From: Rhynchopus sp. YZ270_cl-10 | Taxonomy: Eukaryota; Euglenozoa; Diplonemea; Diplonemida; Diplonemidae | DNA length: 64,000 nucleotides | NCBI GenBank assembly: GCA_964035575.1 | Contig: OZ037836.1 | Coordinates: 186,001 to 250,000 of the forward strand | Direction of reading: 5' to 3' | In this document: positions 29,398-42,200 of the stretch, in pieces | How positions within the stretch are numbered: position 1 is the stretch's first letter | Layout of the letters: every line of letters starts with the position of its first letter | Translations under genes and position numbers: made by a program | Notes under the pieces: model-generated | Seen by the model: only the letters and a program-made list of their open reading frames with translations | The model's database searches: none | Told to the model about the DNA's origin: nothing

Positions 29398-32300
29398 TCA
29401 GTACATAGTATCGTCTTCGACAACAAGCTCCTCCAGGTCGTCCATGTCCTTCATCGCAACTGACTCAAGCATGTTAGCTTCCATTGCATACATGTCATCG
29501 AACTGTTCAGGCTTGGCACGTCCCTTGGACACCCACAGCCACGCCCCGCACACACCCGCAAGCAGCACCAGTGCAGAGCCCACTATGACAGGGATCAGCC
29601 ACACCAGCGAGCTGCTGCTGCCCGAGTCCGAAGAAGACGAGTCTGCCTCCCCAACTGCACTGTTATTTGATGGCACGTATGTTACGCCGTCAGGAAGCTG
29701 TGTCTCAGGTGCATCTGTTGTGTTGTCAGAAAGTTCTGTCTCCGGAACGTGTGTTGTGCCAACAGGAAGTTGTGTTTCTGGTGCATCTGTCGTGCCGACA
29801 GAGAGTTGTGTCTCAGGAACGTCTGTTGTGTTGTCCGGAAGCTGTGTATCAGGTGCGCGTGTTGAGCCAACAGGAAGCTGTGTTTCAGGTGCATCTGTCG
29901 TGCCGACAGGAAGTTGTGTCTCAGGTGCATCTGTTGTGTAGACAGGAAGCTGTGTCTCCTGAACGTGTGTTGTGCCAACAGGAAGTTGTGTTTCAGGTAC
30001 GAGTGTTGTGCCAACAGCAAGTTGCGTCTGAGGTGCGTCTGTTGTGTTGTCCGGAAGCTGTGTCCCAGGTACGTGTGTTGTGCCAACAGGAAGCTGTGTT
30101 TCTGGTGCATATGTTGTGTTGTCAGGAAGCTGTGTCTCAGGTACGTGTGTTGTGTTGTCAGGAAGTTGTGTCTCGGGAACGTATGTTGTACCAACGGGAA
30201 GTTGTGTCTCAGGTACGTGTGTTGTGCCAACAGGAATCTGTGTCTCAGGTGCATCTGTTGTGTTGTCAGGAAGTTGTGTCTCGGGAACGTGTGTTGTGCC
30301 AACAGGAAGCTGGGTTACAGGTGCATCTGTCGTGCCGACAGAGAGTTGTGTCTCAGGTACTTGTGTTGTGACAACAGGAAGTTGTGTCTGAGGTGCGTCT
30401 GTTGTGTTGTCCGGAAGCTGTGTCTCAGGTACCTGTGTTGTGTTGTCAGGAAGTTGTGTCTCGGGAATGTGTGTTGTGCCAACGGGAAGTTGTGTCTCAG
30501 GTGCATCTGTTGTGTCAGGAAGCTGTGACTCAGGTGCGCGTGTTGTTCCAACAGGAAGCTGTGTTTCAGGTAAGTCCGTTGTGCCAACAGGAAGTTGCGT
30601 AGGTGAGTCTGTTGTGTTGTCAGGAAGCTGTGTCTCAGGCACGTCTGTCGTGTAGTGACTGCCACACTGCGCAGGTCCCATGATCCCGTTCACACCCGTC
30701 TCAGGAGCCACGCAGAGGCACACCCAGGTGTTGTCCTGTACCACGTCCGTGTCAATGCACGTCTGCCCCACATCCGTGCACACAGCTGCAATCTCCGGCT
30801 TCGCACACTCCCCAACAAAGACACACTGCGCCGGCTTCATGACAGCACTTCCAACTGCAGGTGCAGGACATCTGCACATCCAGTCGTCTGTCGACTCTGC
30901 TGTTGTGTCAGGGTCGAAGCACATCTGTCCATTCTCGTGGCACAGCTGCATGTGTGCGTACGTCAGACACTCGTTGATATTGCACACTGCTGCGTGGCCA
31001 ATGGCCGACCCCAGGGCTGGGGACACGCAGTGGCACTCCCAGTTGTTCAGGCTTGTGTCGCCTGGGTGCAGGTCCACGCACTCCTGTCCCTTGTCTCTGC
31101 ACGTCTGCAGATTCTGTGTGTCGAGACACTCGTCCTGCACACACACTGCACACTCCTGCAGGCCAGAACCAAGGGCAGGGGAAATGCAGTCGCACCGCCA
31201 GTCCCCAAGATCCATTCCTGACGGGTCGACACACTGCTGTCCTTCGCAGGCGTAGCCGTGGCCGTCTGCCTTCCTTGCGCACGTCGGGCACGTCGCCAGG
31301 CACTCGTCAATCACACAGACAGCAGGCCCCGTAATGCCAGGTGTCTCCTGCACGTAGGGGTCTGTGCAGTGGCACACCCAGTCGCCCGCCAGCTCAGGGT
31401 CCTCGTCAACGCAGTACTGTCCAGCGTCAAGGCAGGTCTGCTTGTTGGCCTCAATCTCGCACTCGTCGTGGCCGCCGAACACTGTTGTGGATGTGTTTGA
31501 AACAACGTTTCTTGGGAAACTCCAATGTGCGGAACATTGCCAAATGCTTGCACAGATAAAATGACCAAGTGAAAGTCATGACAGTAAAGTTCGTTGTGTG
31601 TGGATGTAAACAGGGACACAGACGAAGAAAGTGGAGGGAACGTAAGAAAGTACATGGGCTTTGCGCATACCACACGTTGCAGCAGCCATGACCTTCGACC
31701 CGCTTCCTGACAGACACTGGCACTCCCAGTCGTCCTTCGAACCTGGATCGGTGTTCCTGTCCACGCACTTCTGCCCAACCGACGAGCAAACGGCGATCTG
31801 CTGGCACTCGTCAAGGGCTGTGTGTTGGTGCAAAGGTTGTGGGTGTGGTGTTCGTGTGCTTGAACGCTGGTGTGCGGTATGTGCTTTGCATATGCAGTGT
31901 TGACACACATTAGTTTGTCTAAAAAGGCGACCTTTGTTGAAACTGCACACGTCACCGTTCATTCAAGAAAGAACGCTGTTGAGGAGCAGGTGAGGAGACA
32001 CATGTCCGCAAAATGAAATATTCAAAAAAAACAGAAACAAAAACAAAACAACATACTGCACTTTGCCGGGCCAAGGACATGGTAGTCTGAAGACGTGGTG
32101 CAGTGGCACTCCCAGTCACCCTGCGCAAATGGGGAGTGGTTCGGGTCAGAGCAACGCTGGCCAGCGGCAGCACACACGTCGACAAACTCGCTCACAGGTG
32201 CACCTGCAGGGGCAGGTGCACGCGCGTTCGCACACGTCTTCTGCTTGCTGATGAGGGCACTGCAGACAGCGCTCTGCTTGTTGAAGGCACTGTCGGCAAC

Positions 32301-35300
32301 AAGGCACCAGTCCCCCTCCTTTGCCCTGTCCGGGTTGCAGCAGCCTGTGTTGCAGGGCTCGGACAGGCCGGCACCGCTGCCGTCGATGCCAGTGACCATC
32401 CAGCCGCACGCACACTCGCAGCCGTCGTTCGTGTAGCGCTTGAAGTTGTCGCACTTGCGTGCACCTGTCATGGTGACATCAAGGCACTCATCCACAAGGC
32501 AGCTGTTGACAGCACGCGCAACGGTCGCTGTTGTCGACGGGGCCTGGCACATGCACACCCAGTCACCCAGACTCTGCACAGACAGGTTCGGGTCCTCGCA
32601 ACGCTGGCCCGCACCCACACAGACGTTCATGGCCGATGCGCTCGTGCGCGCACATGTGGCGCAGATGTCCTCACACTCGTCGATCACGCACTGTGCAGGG
32701 GCACGCTCCCCCGCAGTCCCATGGTACGGTGGCATGCACGCACATGTGAAGTCGTCTGACGAGTCACCTGAGATGCAGCGCTGGCCCGCATCCGCACACA
32801 CATTCACGTTTGTAGCAACCGTGCACGCCAAATCATACGTGCACGACGCAGGTCCGGCATACCCGACCCCCACCGCAGGTGCCGGGCAGTTGCACGTCCA
32901 GTCGCCCAGACTCGCCGGGGCCGTGTTATGGTCAATGCACAACTGTCCCGCCACCGTGCAGTTCCCGCCGTACACGCTGCACTCGTCCAGCAGACAAGAC
33001 GCAGGTCCGGCCACAGCCTTCCCAGACGCAGGCGCAATGCACTGGCACACCCAGTCTCCGCTTTTCTCGACACGCATGTCCGGGTCGACGCACTCCTGGC
33101 CCATCCCCTCACACGTCACTCCGTTTAGCAAGCACTCGTCAAGCATGCACACTGCCGCGTGCAGAGCAGCTTCGCCCTTCCCGACCTCGCACACACACGA
33201 CCAGTCGGAACGGCTGTCCGGTGACTTGTTGTGGTCCACGCACTTCTGCCCGGCCTGCGTGCATGTGTGCACCGACCCCTTCTGTGCACACGTAGAGCAA
33301 TCCGCCGTGCACTCGTCCAGCGCACAGGATGCTGCCTTCCCAGCAGCCTCACCCATGAAGGGAGGAATGCACCTGCACGACCACACGTCCGCCTTCTCCA
33401 CGCAACTCTCCAGTGGTCCGCACGCAGACCCGAACTGCGCACACAACGTGTCCTGCTTGCAATCCGTCGAAGGCGCACCCCTGTTCGGCTCCCCAGTCCC
33501 GTCCGCACACTGGCACACCCAGTTCCCAAGCTCCGACGCCACACCCTGCTGTGGGTCGAGGCAGGTCTGTCCCTGCGCCCCGCACACCGCGTTTCCGTTC
33601 GGCTTCTTGCTCCACGCCTCCGGTGCCGTGCACTCGTCGACAACGCAGACTGCCGCCTCACGCAGTCCTGTCGTTCCGTGGTACGGGTACACGCACTCGC
33701 AGACCCAGTCCCCGGTCTTTGTGTAGTCCTTGTCCACACAGTGCTGCACCTCCGCCCCTGTTGTGTCCTTCACACGCGAGCACGCCGCACGGTTCTCTGC
33801 GTTGTAGCACTCGTCCACGCTGCACACAGCCGCCGCACCCGCCATCTCCCCAGACGCAGGCGCACGGCACACACACATCCAGTCCGCAATGCTTGTCGCT
33901 GCCGTGTCCGGGTCCACGCAGTCCTGCTCCGCAGACGCGCATGCGTGTGTCTGCGACCCTGGCTTCGTTGCACACGATGTGCACGTCGCACGGCACTCGT
34001 CCAGAAAGCACACCGCCACTGCCATCAGTGTGCCTGCTCCTGCCTCAGGAGACACACAGCGGCACTCCCAGTCCCCGACCGCAGCCGGGTTCGGGTCCAC
34101 ACAGGTCTGCCCAGCCGACGTGCACACGTCCTTGTTTGCCTGCACCCCGCACTCCCCGTTGTACACGCACGTCGCCGCCTTCGCAACCGCAAACCCCTCA
34201 GCAGGCAGCACACAGCGGCACTCCCAGTCCCCGAGCACCTGTGTCGACGTGTCCTTGTCCTGGCACGTCTGACCCAGCCCCGTGCATTCGCTCCCGTACA
34301 ACAAGCACTCGTCAAAGCTGCAGTCTGCAGCCCCGAGCATCTTGCTCCCCGTCGAGGGTGCGTGGCACGTACACATCCAGTCTCCAAGTGAGTCCTCGGC
34401 CGTGTTCTTATCTGTGCACGTCTGCTCCGCAGCTGTGCACACCTTTGCCTTCGGGTCTGTGTCACACTCGTTCACAGTGCACACCGCCACTGCCGCCACC
34501 GCCGACGCGTCTGACACAGCACACTTGCAGCGCCAGTCCCGCGTCCCGGTCACAGGGTTCGTGCTCCCCTCTGTGCACGTCTGACCCGCCTTTGTGCACA
34601 CGTTCCCGGCACCGTGGTCAGCACACGTCGCACACATCGCCGTGCACTCGTCGAGGATGCACACTGTTGCCGCCCCAACCTTCGTAAGCCCTGTCTGTGG
34701 CGCAATGCACGCACACGAGCCGGCGTCCTGAATGTTTGCCGCAGGGATGCACGCCTGTCCCTGCGACGTGCACATGTCCCCGTGCTGCACGCACCACGAG
34801 ACCGGCGCCACACACGTTGCAGCCTGCCCCGTCGCCACGTTCGGAACATCACCCTTCGCGCACGAGCACGTCCAGTCACCAGTGCTGCGTGTGTCCGTGT
34901 TCGGGTCCTGGCACGTCTGTCCTGCCGACGTGCACACCACAGCCACGTCCGACTCCAGGCATTCGTCGCGCACGCACGTCGCCAGCTTCCCCGTCCCCCG
35001 CCCGATGGTCGGTGGCGGGCACACGCACTCCCAGTCGTCCAGGCCCCCTATGACTGCCTTGTTCGGGTCGTTGCACGTCTGCCCAGCCGCACCACACAGC
35101 TTTGCCAGGCGCCCGTTGTTCATCAGGCACTCGTCCAGCGTGCACACGGCCACAGACGTCACAGACTCCCCAACTGCGTCCCCAACACACTTGCACATCC
35201 AGTCCTCAAGGTTTGCAGGCGACGTCGACGACTCCACGCAGTGCTGCCCGGCCACATCGCACAGGTTCCCGAACCCCTTGTCCGCACACGTCGGGCACTG

Positions 35301-37016
35301 CGCTGTGCATTCGTCCAGCACACAGACTGCTGCCGCCGCCACAGCAAAGGTCTTCCCCTGCGCGCAGTGGCACTCCCAGTCACCCTTGTTCGTCGGCTGT
35401 GGCTTCGGGTCAATGCACACCTGCCCCGCTGCAGTGCACGTCTTCACATTCGCGTCCACGATACACTCGTTCTCGATGCACGTCGCCGCACTCGCCACTG
35501 AACTACCAGACGTCGGCGGCGGGCATGTGCACGTCCAGTCGCTCACCGAGGCTGCGTCTGTGTTCGCGTCTGTGCATGTCTGACCCACGGCCGCGCACAC
35601 CGACCTCCCGCACGTCGGGCACACCTGCGCACACTCGTCGAGCACACACACTGTCGCCTCACCCTGCTTCTGCGAGCCCGTCGCAGGCGGCAAGCACTCA
35701 CACACCCAGTCATTCTGCACCGTCAGGTCCGGGTCGTAGCAGCCCTGGTTAGCGGACGTGCACACCTCACGGATGGCGTCGATACTGCACTCACTCGCCG
35801 GCGGGTAGCAGTCTGCCAGTCCACCCAGCTGCGGTGCAGGCACACCCACACCTGCATGCGCCACACACGCACACGACCACGTGCCCTCCTCCCCAAGGTC
35901 GCTGTCGACACACAGCTGCCCGCCCTCCTGACACACACTGTTCGTCTTGCACTCGTCGAACAGGCACACGGCTGCCGTCTGCAGCCCTAGCCCTACGGAC
36001 GGTGCCACGCAGAGACAGTTCCAGTCCCCAAGCGACTGCGCAGACAGGTCCGGGTCGTGGCACCACTGGCCTGAATCAGTACAAGTCTTACCCCAAACGG
36101 TGCACTCGTCCTGCAAGCACGTGGCGGCCTGCGCAGTTGCTCTCCCGTACGACGGTGCGCGGCATCCACACTGCCAGTCCCCATCCGTCGAAGTCGATAG
36201 ATCGAGACAGTCCTGATCCACAGCACTGCAGGTCGACCTGTGTACGTCGCACTCGTTTACAAGACACACCGCTGCACCCGACACCTTCGACCCAACCTTC
36301 GGCGCAATGCACCTACACTCCCATGTGTTAAGCCCACGCACCGTGTCCTTGTTTGTGTCTACGCACAGCTGCCCATTTACACTGCACAGGTTCCCGAACC
36401 CCTTGTCAGCACACGTCGGGCACTGCCCTGCGCACTCATCCAGCACACAGACTGCTGCCGCAGCCACAGCAAAGACGTTCCCCTGTGCGCAGTGGCACTC
36501 CCAGTCACCCTTGTTCGTCGGCTGTGGCTTCGGGTCAATGCACACCTGCCCCGCTGCAGCGCACGTCTTCACATTCGCGTCCACGATACACTCGTTCTCG
36601 ATGCACGTCGCCGCACTCGCCACTGAACTACCAGACGTCGGCGGCGGGCATGTGCACGTCCAGTCACCAGTACTGCGTGTGTCCGTGTTCGGGTCCTGGC
36701 ACGTCTGTCCTACCTTTGTGCACACGTTCCCGGAACTGTGGTTAGCACACGTCGCACAAACCGCCGTGCACTCGTCGAAGATGCACACTGTTGCCGCCCC
36801 AACTGTCGTAGGTCCATTCTGTGGCGCAACACAGCGGCACTCCCAGTCCCCAGTCACAGCTGCGTCCGGGTCGTAGCACGCCTGCCCCATTGCCACGCAC
36901 ACCGTTGCAATGCTGCTTATTGCGCACTCACCTACTGCCGTCCCACGGGCGTTGTTGGCCAACACACACACTGCAGACAGCAGCACAACCTCGCGCATGT
37001 ACATCGACCTCACCAT
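29398..37016 (-). CDS. EGF gene 1: giant type I membrane protein with ~35 EGF-like modules, 3 exons
   Basis: Exons 37016-32057, 31817-31671 and 31481-29398 join in frame to 2396 residues. Introns of 239 and 189 nt have GTATGT/GTATGC donors and CACAG/AACAG acceptors, both phase 1. The signal peptide is MVRSMYMREVVLLSAVCVLA; starts at 37004 or 36998 are also possible. About 35 modules of ~46 residues follow the pattern DEC-x5-8-C-x3-GQxC-x-D-x5-10-DWxCxC-xxPxxG-x6-AxC, six cysteines each, close to calcium-binding EGF. A different Cys-rich unit (NDGCECACGWMVTGID ... CNTGCCNPDRAKEGDWC) closes exon 1. Exon 2 is one module. Exon 3 has five modules, a ~27-copy ETQLPVGTTDAP stalk, one membrane helix (SSLVWLIPVIVGSALVLLAG) and an acidic tail ending EDDTMY. 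Probable adhesion or recognition protein. Confidence 0.85.
29670..30655 (-). repeat. 36-nt coding minisatellite, ~27 copies (gene 1 stalk)
   Basis: Tandem 36-nt units encode 12-residue repeats of the type TTDAPETQLPVG. Several units are nearly identical, others alternate VG/DN/VY endings. Thr- and Pro-rich composition suggests a rigid O-glycosylated stalk between the modules and the membrane. The same array has ~12 units in genes 2, 3 and 4 and ~5 in gene 5. Confidence 0.85.
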
Positions 37017-37845
37017 GTTCGTCCACACGACAGCTCCTCTCTGTGTCCACACGTAAGGCCAAGACACCCACCCGGCTTGACGCTCGCTTCCTTTGTCTCT
37101 TTCTCGTTCACTCTGGTGATATGGTGTGATCTGTACGTGGAGGCGGAGGTGGAGGTGGTGTGGGATCTCTTTTGACGTCCTGAGAAACAAAGAGTTGAAA
37201 GCGCAAATGCCTCACCGCTGAAGAAAGGGGAAGGGGACGGCAAGTCTGCAGGAGGAGGGACAATAGGTTAAAGATGGAACTAAGACGCTGACCAAAGCTA
37301 CGATGTTTGTATTTTGTTCTCTTTTACGCAGGGTTGGGGGAAATGCTGATGGATGACAAACACGAAGACCAGAACTGAAAAAGAAAACAAACAACACAAG
37401 AGACCAGAGAGCTGCTCTCTCGATGACATGCTGTGGGAGCAGAGTGGGAGAGAACAGGTTGGTGGTGTGACGAGGTGTGGCACAGTTTACGGACACTGCA
37501 CTGCAGTGCTTCGTGGTCGCGAAGGGTGTGCATCCTTGACAGGGCACACACACAGACTCACACTCACACGGGTGCACACACACAACACACACCTGTATCG
37601 TGCATTTGTACAAATGAACAACAAAAGCTCTCTGCACAATCTGAACACACACACGTTTCTTCTGAAAGGAAGGATTCGCGGGAACAAGATATTTGATTAA
37701 CATCCTGTTGTTTGGGAAACATTTGATCTGATTTGAGAACCAAAACTATGTCAAATATTTACGTACACACACGTGCTCATTCTAAAAAAGGAGAGGTAAA
37801 AAATCGTGAAACGCAAAATGGGGTGGTCCTGGGGGGTATTTTATT
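37017..37845 (-). promoter_or_regulatory. 5' block (promoter/5'UTR) of EGF gene 1
   Basis: Homologous to 49868-50600, 55212-56105 and, from about 37130 rightwards, 59457-60010. On the coding strand it holds a pyrimidine-rich stretch of CCACCT repeats ending CCACGTACAG just above the ATG region, which looks like a 3' splice site. An ATG at 37190 is in frame with the gene, but the signal peptide favours 37016. Confidence 0.5.
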
Positions 37846-38496
37846 TCTGCTGTTTTAAAAATGAAAAAGCATTTTCTTTCCTTACTTCAAAAACTCTCTC
37901 TTTTTTGTTTGATTTGGTTTTGGTTGAGACACATCAATGGTGTCGGTTCTGTGGAATCACTGAACCACCCATATCCTGTATCACATCGTTGATTGTTCTT
38001 TCCCTGCGTTGACTGCAGGAAAGTTCGCGAAAACTATCGCGACCATTTTTGAAAAAAGATGAACAAAAAACAGAGAGTAGACAGAAAAAGGGCGTTTGTG
38101 TGAAAAAGATTTTTCTGTCAAGTGTTTTTGTGTGTTGGCGGAGAAGAAAACAGTTTACAATAAAAGACTCCTGCGTCGGTTTTCTTTTTCACAGAAACTT
38201 AAAAAGGAGAAAAAACGTTGTGTGAAAAAGGTATTTGCTGAAATTTTCCAAACTTTTCTGCACATTTTTTTATACTTTCCTGGGAGAGTAGCTTTTCTTG
38301 TGTACCTGTGTACCTGGGCCGAAAACAAACCAGTACCCAGGTGCCTGGGTGCGGAGGCACCATACAGAAAACGAACTCATTAACCAGAAAAGTGAAAATG
38401 GCTACTCTACGTGAAAAGTAGCTGGAAAAAGTTCAGAAAAGCCAGAAAATTTCAACAAAAGCCTGACCTAGAACGAGTTTTCATACGTTTCGTAAT
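37846..38496. other. Intergenic between EGF genes 1 and 2
   Basis: No gene seen. 38175-38290 shares acgttgtgtgaaa and cctgggagagtagcttttc with 28320-28420, and partly with 60180-60290, so this is another dispersed unit fragment. Confidence 0.5.
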
Positions 38497-39225
38497 GAAT
38501 TTGTTCGTATAAAAAAAGCTTTTGCTTTCGTTTCATTCTTGTCTTTCGCCATTGTTCAGCATCAGCCCCTTGCCACCGTCCGTGCTTTTGGCCAAGGTGT
38601 GCTGTTTGCTCCGGATGCATTGACTCCCACTTCGCGAGACACACACGCACGAAGCGTCTCCGTACACACGACACCCGCCCATGTCACTACCTTTGTGCAG
38701 TAGCAGAACACAGGCAGGTGGGTGGTAGGGGGTCCACACGACGCAGGTTCAGGGCACAAAGGCCCTGCGCAATTGGAACGTGCTGACCTGGCCAGAAGAG
38801 GGAACGGTGGCTTTGGGATGGGGAAATATGCTGTGCTAGTTTCTCAAAAAAGGGGGTGGGACCCAGGGGGGATTTGGAAATAAAAGAAATTGCAGTAAGA
38901 CAATAAAGCCTTGTCGTCGTGTTATGCGCTCTAAAACGAAACCAAGGCATTAATGTCTGTGTTCAGCAGAAAGGGGTTGGATGGAAAAGGTGTTCTGTGC
39001 TTTACAAAAGGGGGAAACAAAATAAAGGTTGGCAAGATGACACAGCTTCTACGGTGCTGAGTCACCTTGAATAAAACAAACAAACAAAAGAATGTTTTAT
39101 TCTCGAAATGTTGAACACATGATGTATTCTGATTCTGAAAAAAAGCGCAAAATCGGTGTCGTTCGTTTCATTGTATTTTCAGAATACATTTGAAACGTGT
39201 TGCCACGGGTTCTTTCTGTGTGTAC
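38497..39225 (-). repeat. 3' flank repeat of EGF gene 2
   Basis: Copy of 28660-29397, with small deletions (for example around 38860-38930). The AATAAA on the coding strand is at 39096-39101, about 125 nt past the stop. Confidence 0.65.
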
Positions 39226-42200
39226 TCAGTACATAGTATCGTCTTCGACAACAAGCTCCTCCAGGTCGTCCATGTCCTTCATCGCAACTGACTCAAGCAT
39301 GTTAGCTTCCATTGCATACATGTCATCGAACTGTTCAGGCTTGGCACGTCCCTTGGACACCCACAGCCACGCCCCGCACACACCCGCAAGCAGCACCAGT
39401 GCAGAGCCCACTATGACAGCGATAAGCCACACCAGCGAGCTGCTGCTGCCCGAGTCCGAAGAAGACGCGTCTGCCTCCCCAACTGTACTGTTATTTGCTG
39501 GCACGTATGTTGTGCCGTCAGGAAGTCGTGTCTCAGGTGCATCTGTTGTGTTGTCAGGAAGCTGTGTCTCAGGTTCGTCTGTTGTGATTTCAGGAAGCTG
39601 TGTTTCAGGTGCGTCTGTTGTGCCAACAAGTTCTGTCTCAGGTACTTGTGTTGTGTTTTCAGGAAGTTGTGTCTCAGGTACGTGTGTCGTGTTTTCAGGA
39701 TGTAGTGTCTCGGGAACGTCTGTTGTGTTGTCAGGAAGCTGTGTTTCAGGTGCGTCTGTTGTACCAACAGGAAGTTGTGTCCCAGGTGCATCTGTTGTGT
39801 TGTCAGGAAGCTGTGTCCCAGGTACGTGTGTTGTGCCAACAGGGAGTTGCGTCTCGGGAACGTCTGTCGTGTTGTCAGGAAGTTGTGTTTCAGGTACGTC
39901 TGTTGTGTAGACAGGAAGCTGTGTTTCAGGCACGTCTGTCGTGTAGTGACTGCCACACTGCGCAGGTCCCATGATCCCGTTCACACCCGTCTCAGGAGCC
40001 ACGCAGAGGCACACCCAGGTGTTGTCCTGTACCACGTCCGTGTCAATGCACGTCTGCCCCACGTCCGTGCACACAGCTGCAATCTCCGGCTTCGCACACT
40101 CCCCAACAAGGACACACTGCGCCGGCTTCATGACAGCACTTCCAACTGCAGGTGCAGGACATCTGCACATCCAGTCGTCTGTCGACTCTGCTGTTGTGTC
40201 AGGGTCGAAGCACATCTGTCCATTCTCGTGGCACAGCTGCATGTGTGCGTACGTCAGACACTCGTTGATCTTGCACACTGCTGCGTGGCCAATGGCCGAC
40301 CCCAGGGCTGGGGACACGCAGTGGCACTCCCAGTCGTTCAGGATTGTGTCGCCTGGGTGCAGGTCCACGCACTCCTGTCCCTTGTCTCTGCACGTCTGCA
40401 GGTTCTGTGTGTCGAGACACTCGTCCTGCACACACACTGCACGCTCCTGCAGGCCAGAACCAAGGGCAGGGGAAATGCAGTCGCACCGCCAGTCCCCAAG
40501 ATCCGTTCCTGACGGGTCGACACACTGCTGTCCTTCGCAGGCGTAGCCGTGGCCGTCTGCCTTCCTTGCGCACGTCGGGCACGTCGCCAGGCACTCGTCA
40601 ATCACACAGACAGCAGGCCCCGTAATGCCAGGTGTCTCCTGCACGTAGGGGTCTGTGCAGTGGCACACCCAGTCGCCCGCCAGCTCAGGGTCCTCGTCAA
40701 CGCAGTACTGTCCAGCGTCCAGGCAGGTCTGCTTGTTGGCCTCAATCTCGCACTCGTCGTGGCCGCCGAACACTGTTGTGGATGTGTTTGAAACAACGTT
40801 TTTTGGGAAACTCCAATGTGCGGAACATTGCCAAATATAAAATGACCAAGTGGAAGTCATGAAAGTGAATTTCGTTGTGTGTGGATGTAAACAGGGACAC
40901 AGACGAAGAAAGTGGAGGGAACGTAAGAAAGTACATGGGCTTTGCGCATACCACACGTTGCAGCAGCCATGACCTTCGACCCGCTTCCTGACAGACACTG
41001 GCACTCCCAGTCGTCCCTCGAACCTGGATCGGTGTTCCTGTCCACGCACTTCTGCCCAACCGATGAGCAAACGGCGATCTGCTGGCACTCGTCAAGGGCT
41101 GTGTGTGCGGTATGTGCTTTGCATATGCAGTGGTGACCCTAAAAAGGCGACCTGTGTTGAAACTGCACACGTCACCGTTCATTCAAAGAAAGAATGCTGT
41201 TGAGGAGCAGGTGAGGAGACACATGTCCGCAAAATAATAAAACCTACATTCTTGAGCTCTTCTATACTAAGTGATTTTCATTGGACGCATCCCTTAACCC
41301 TCGTAACAATGAGTAAAAGAACAAGATAGAAGAGCCAGTATTTATGTCTGAACTACACACACAATTCCAATCATTCGAACCGAAGACGCCCAACCATTTC
41401 GGTCTGTATTATTTCCTAACAACCGTGCGCGTACCGCTACGTGTGTTGTGTACAAAAATGAAATATTCAAAAAAAAAAACAGAAACAAAACAAGACAACA
41501 TACTGCACTTTGCCGGGCCAAGGACATGGTAGTCTGAAGACGTAGTGCAGTGGCACTCCCAGTCACCCTGCGCAAGTGGGGAGTGGTTCGGGTCAGAGCA
41601 ACGCTGGCCAGCGGCAGCACACACGTCGACAAACTCGCTCACAGGTGCACCTGCAGGGGCAGGTGCACGCTCGTTCGCACACGTCTTCTGCTTGCTGATG
41701 AGGGCAGTGCAGACAGCGCTCTGCTTGTTGAAGGCACTGTCGGCAACAAGGCACCAGTCCCCCTCCTTTGCCCTGTCCGGGTTGCAGCAGCCTGTGTTGC
41801 AGGGCTCGGACAGGCCGGCACCGCTGCCGTCGATGCCAGTGACCATCCAGCCGCACGCACACTCGCAGCCGTCGTTCGTGTAGCGCTTGAAGTTGTCGCA
41901 CTTGCGTGCACCTGTCATGGTGACATCAAGGCACTCATCCACAAGGCAGCTGTTGACAGCACGCGCAACGGCCGCTGTTGTCGACGGGGCCTGGCACATG
42001 CACATCCAGTCACCCAGACTCTGTACAGACAGGTTCGGGTCCTCGCAACGCTGGCCCGCACCCGCACAGATATTCACGTAAGATGCGCTCGTGCGCGCAC
42101 ATGTTGCGCAGATGTCCTCACACTCGTCGATCACGCACTGTGCAGGGGCACGCTCCCCCGCAGTCCCATGGTACGGTGGCATGCACGCACATGTGAAGTC

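Noticed and set aside
29670-30655. Regular 36-nt repeats resembling a CRISPR array
   Set aside because: The units are coding, tandem without unique spacers, in frame with a membrane protein, and lie in a eukaryotic intron-containing gene.
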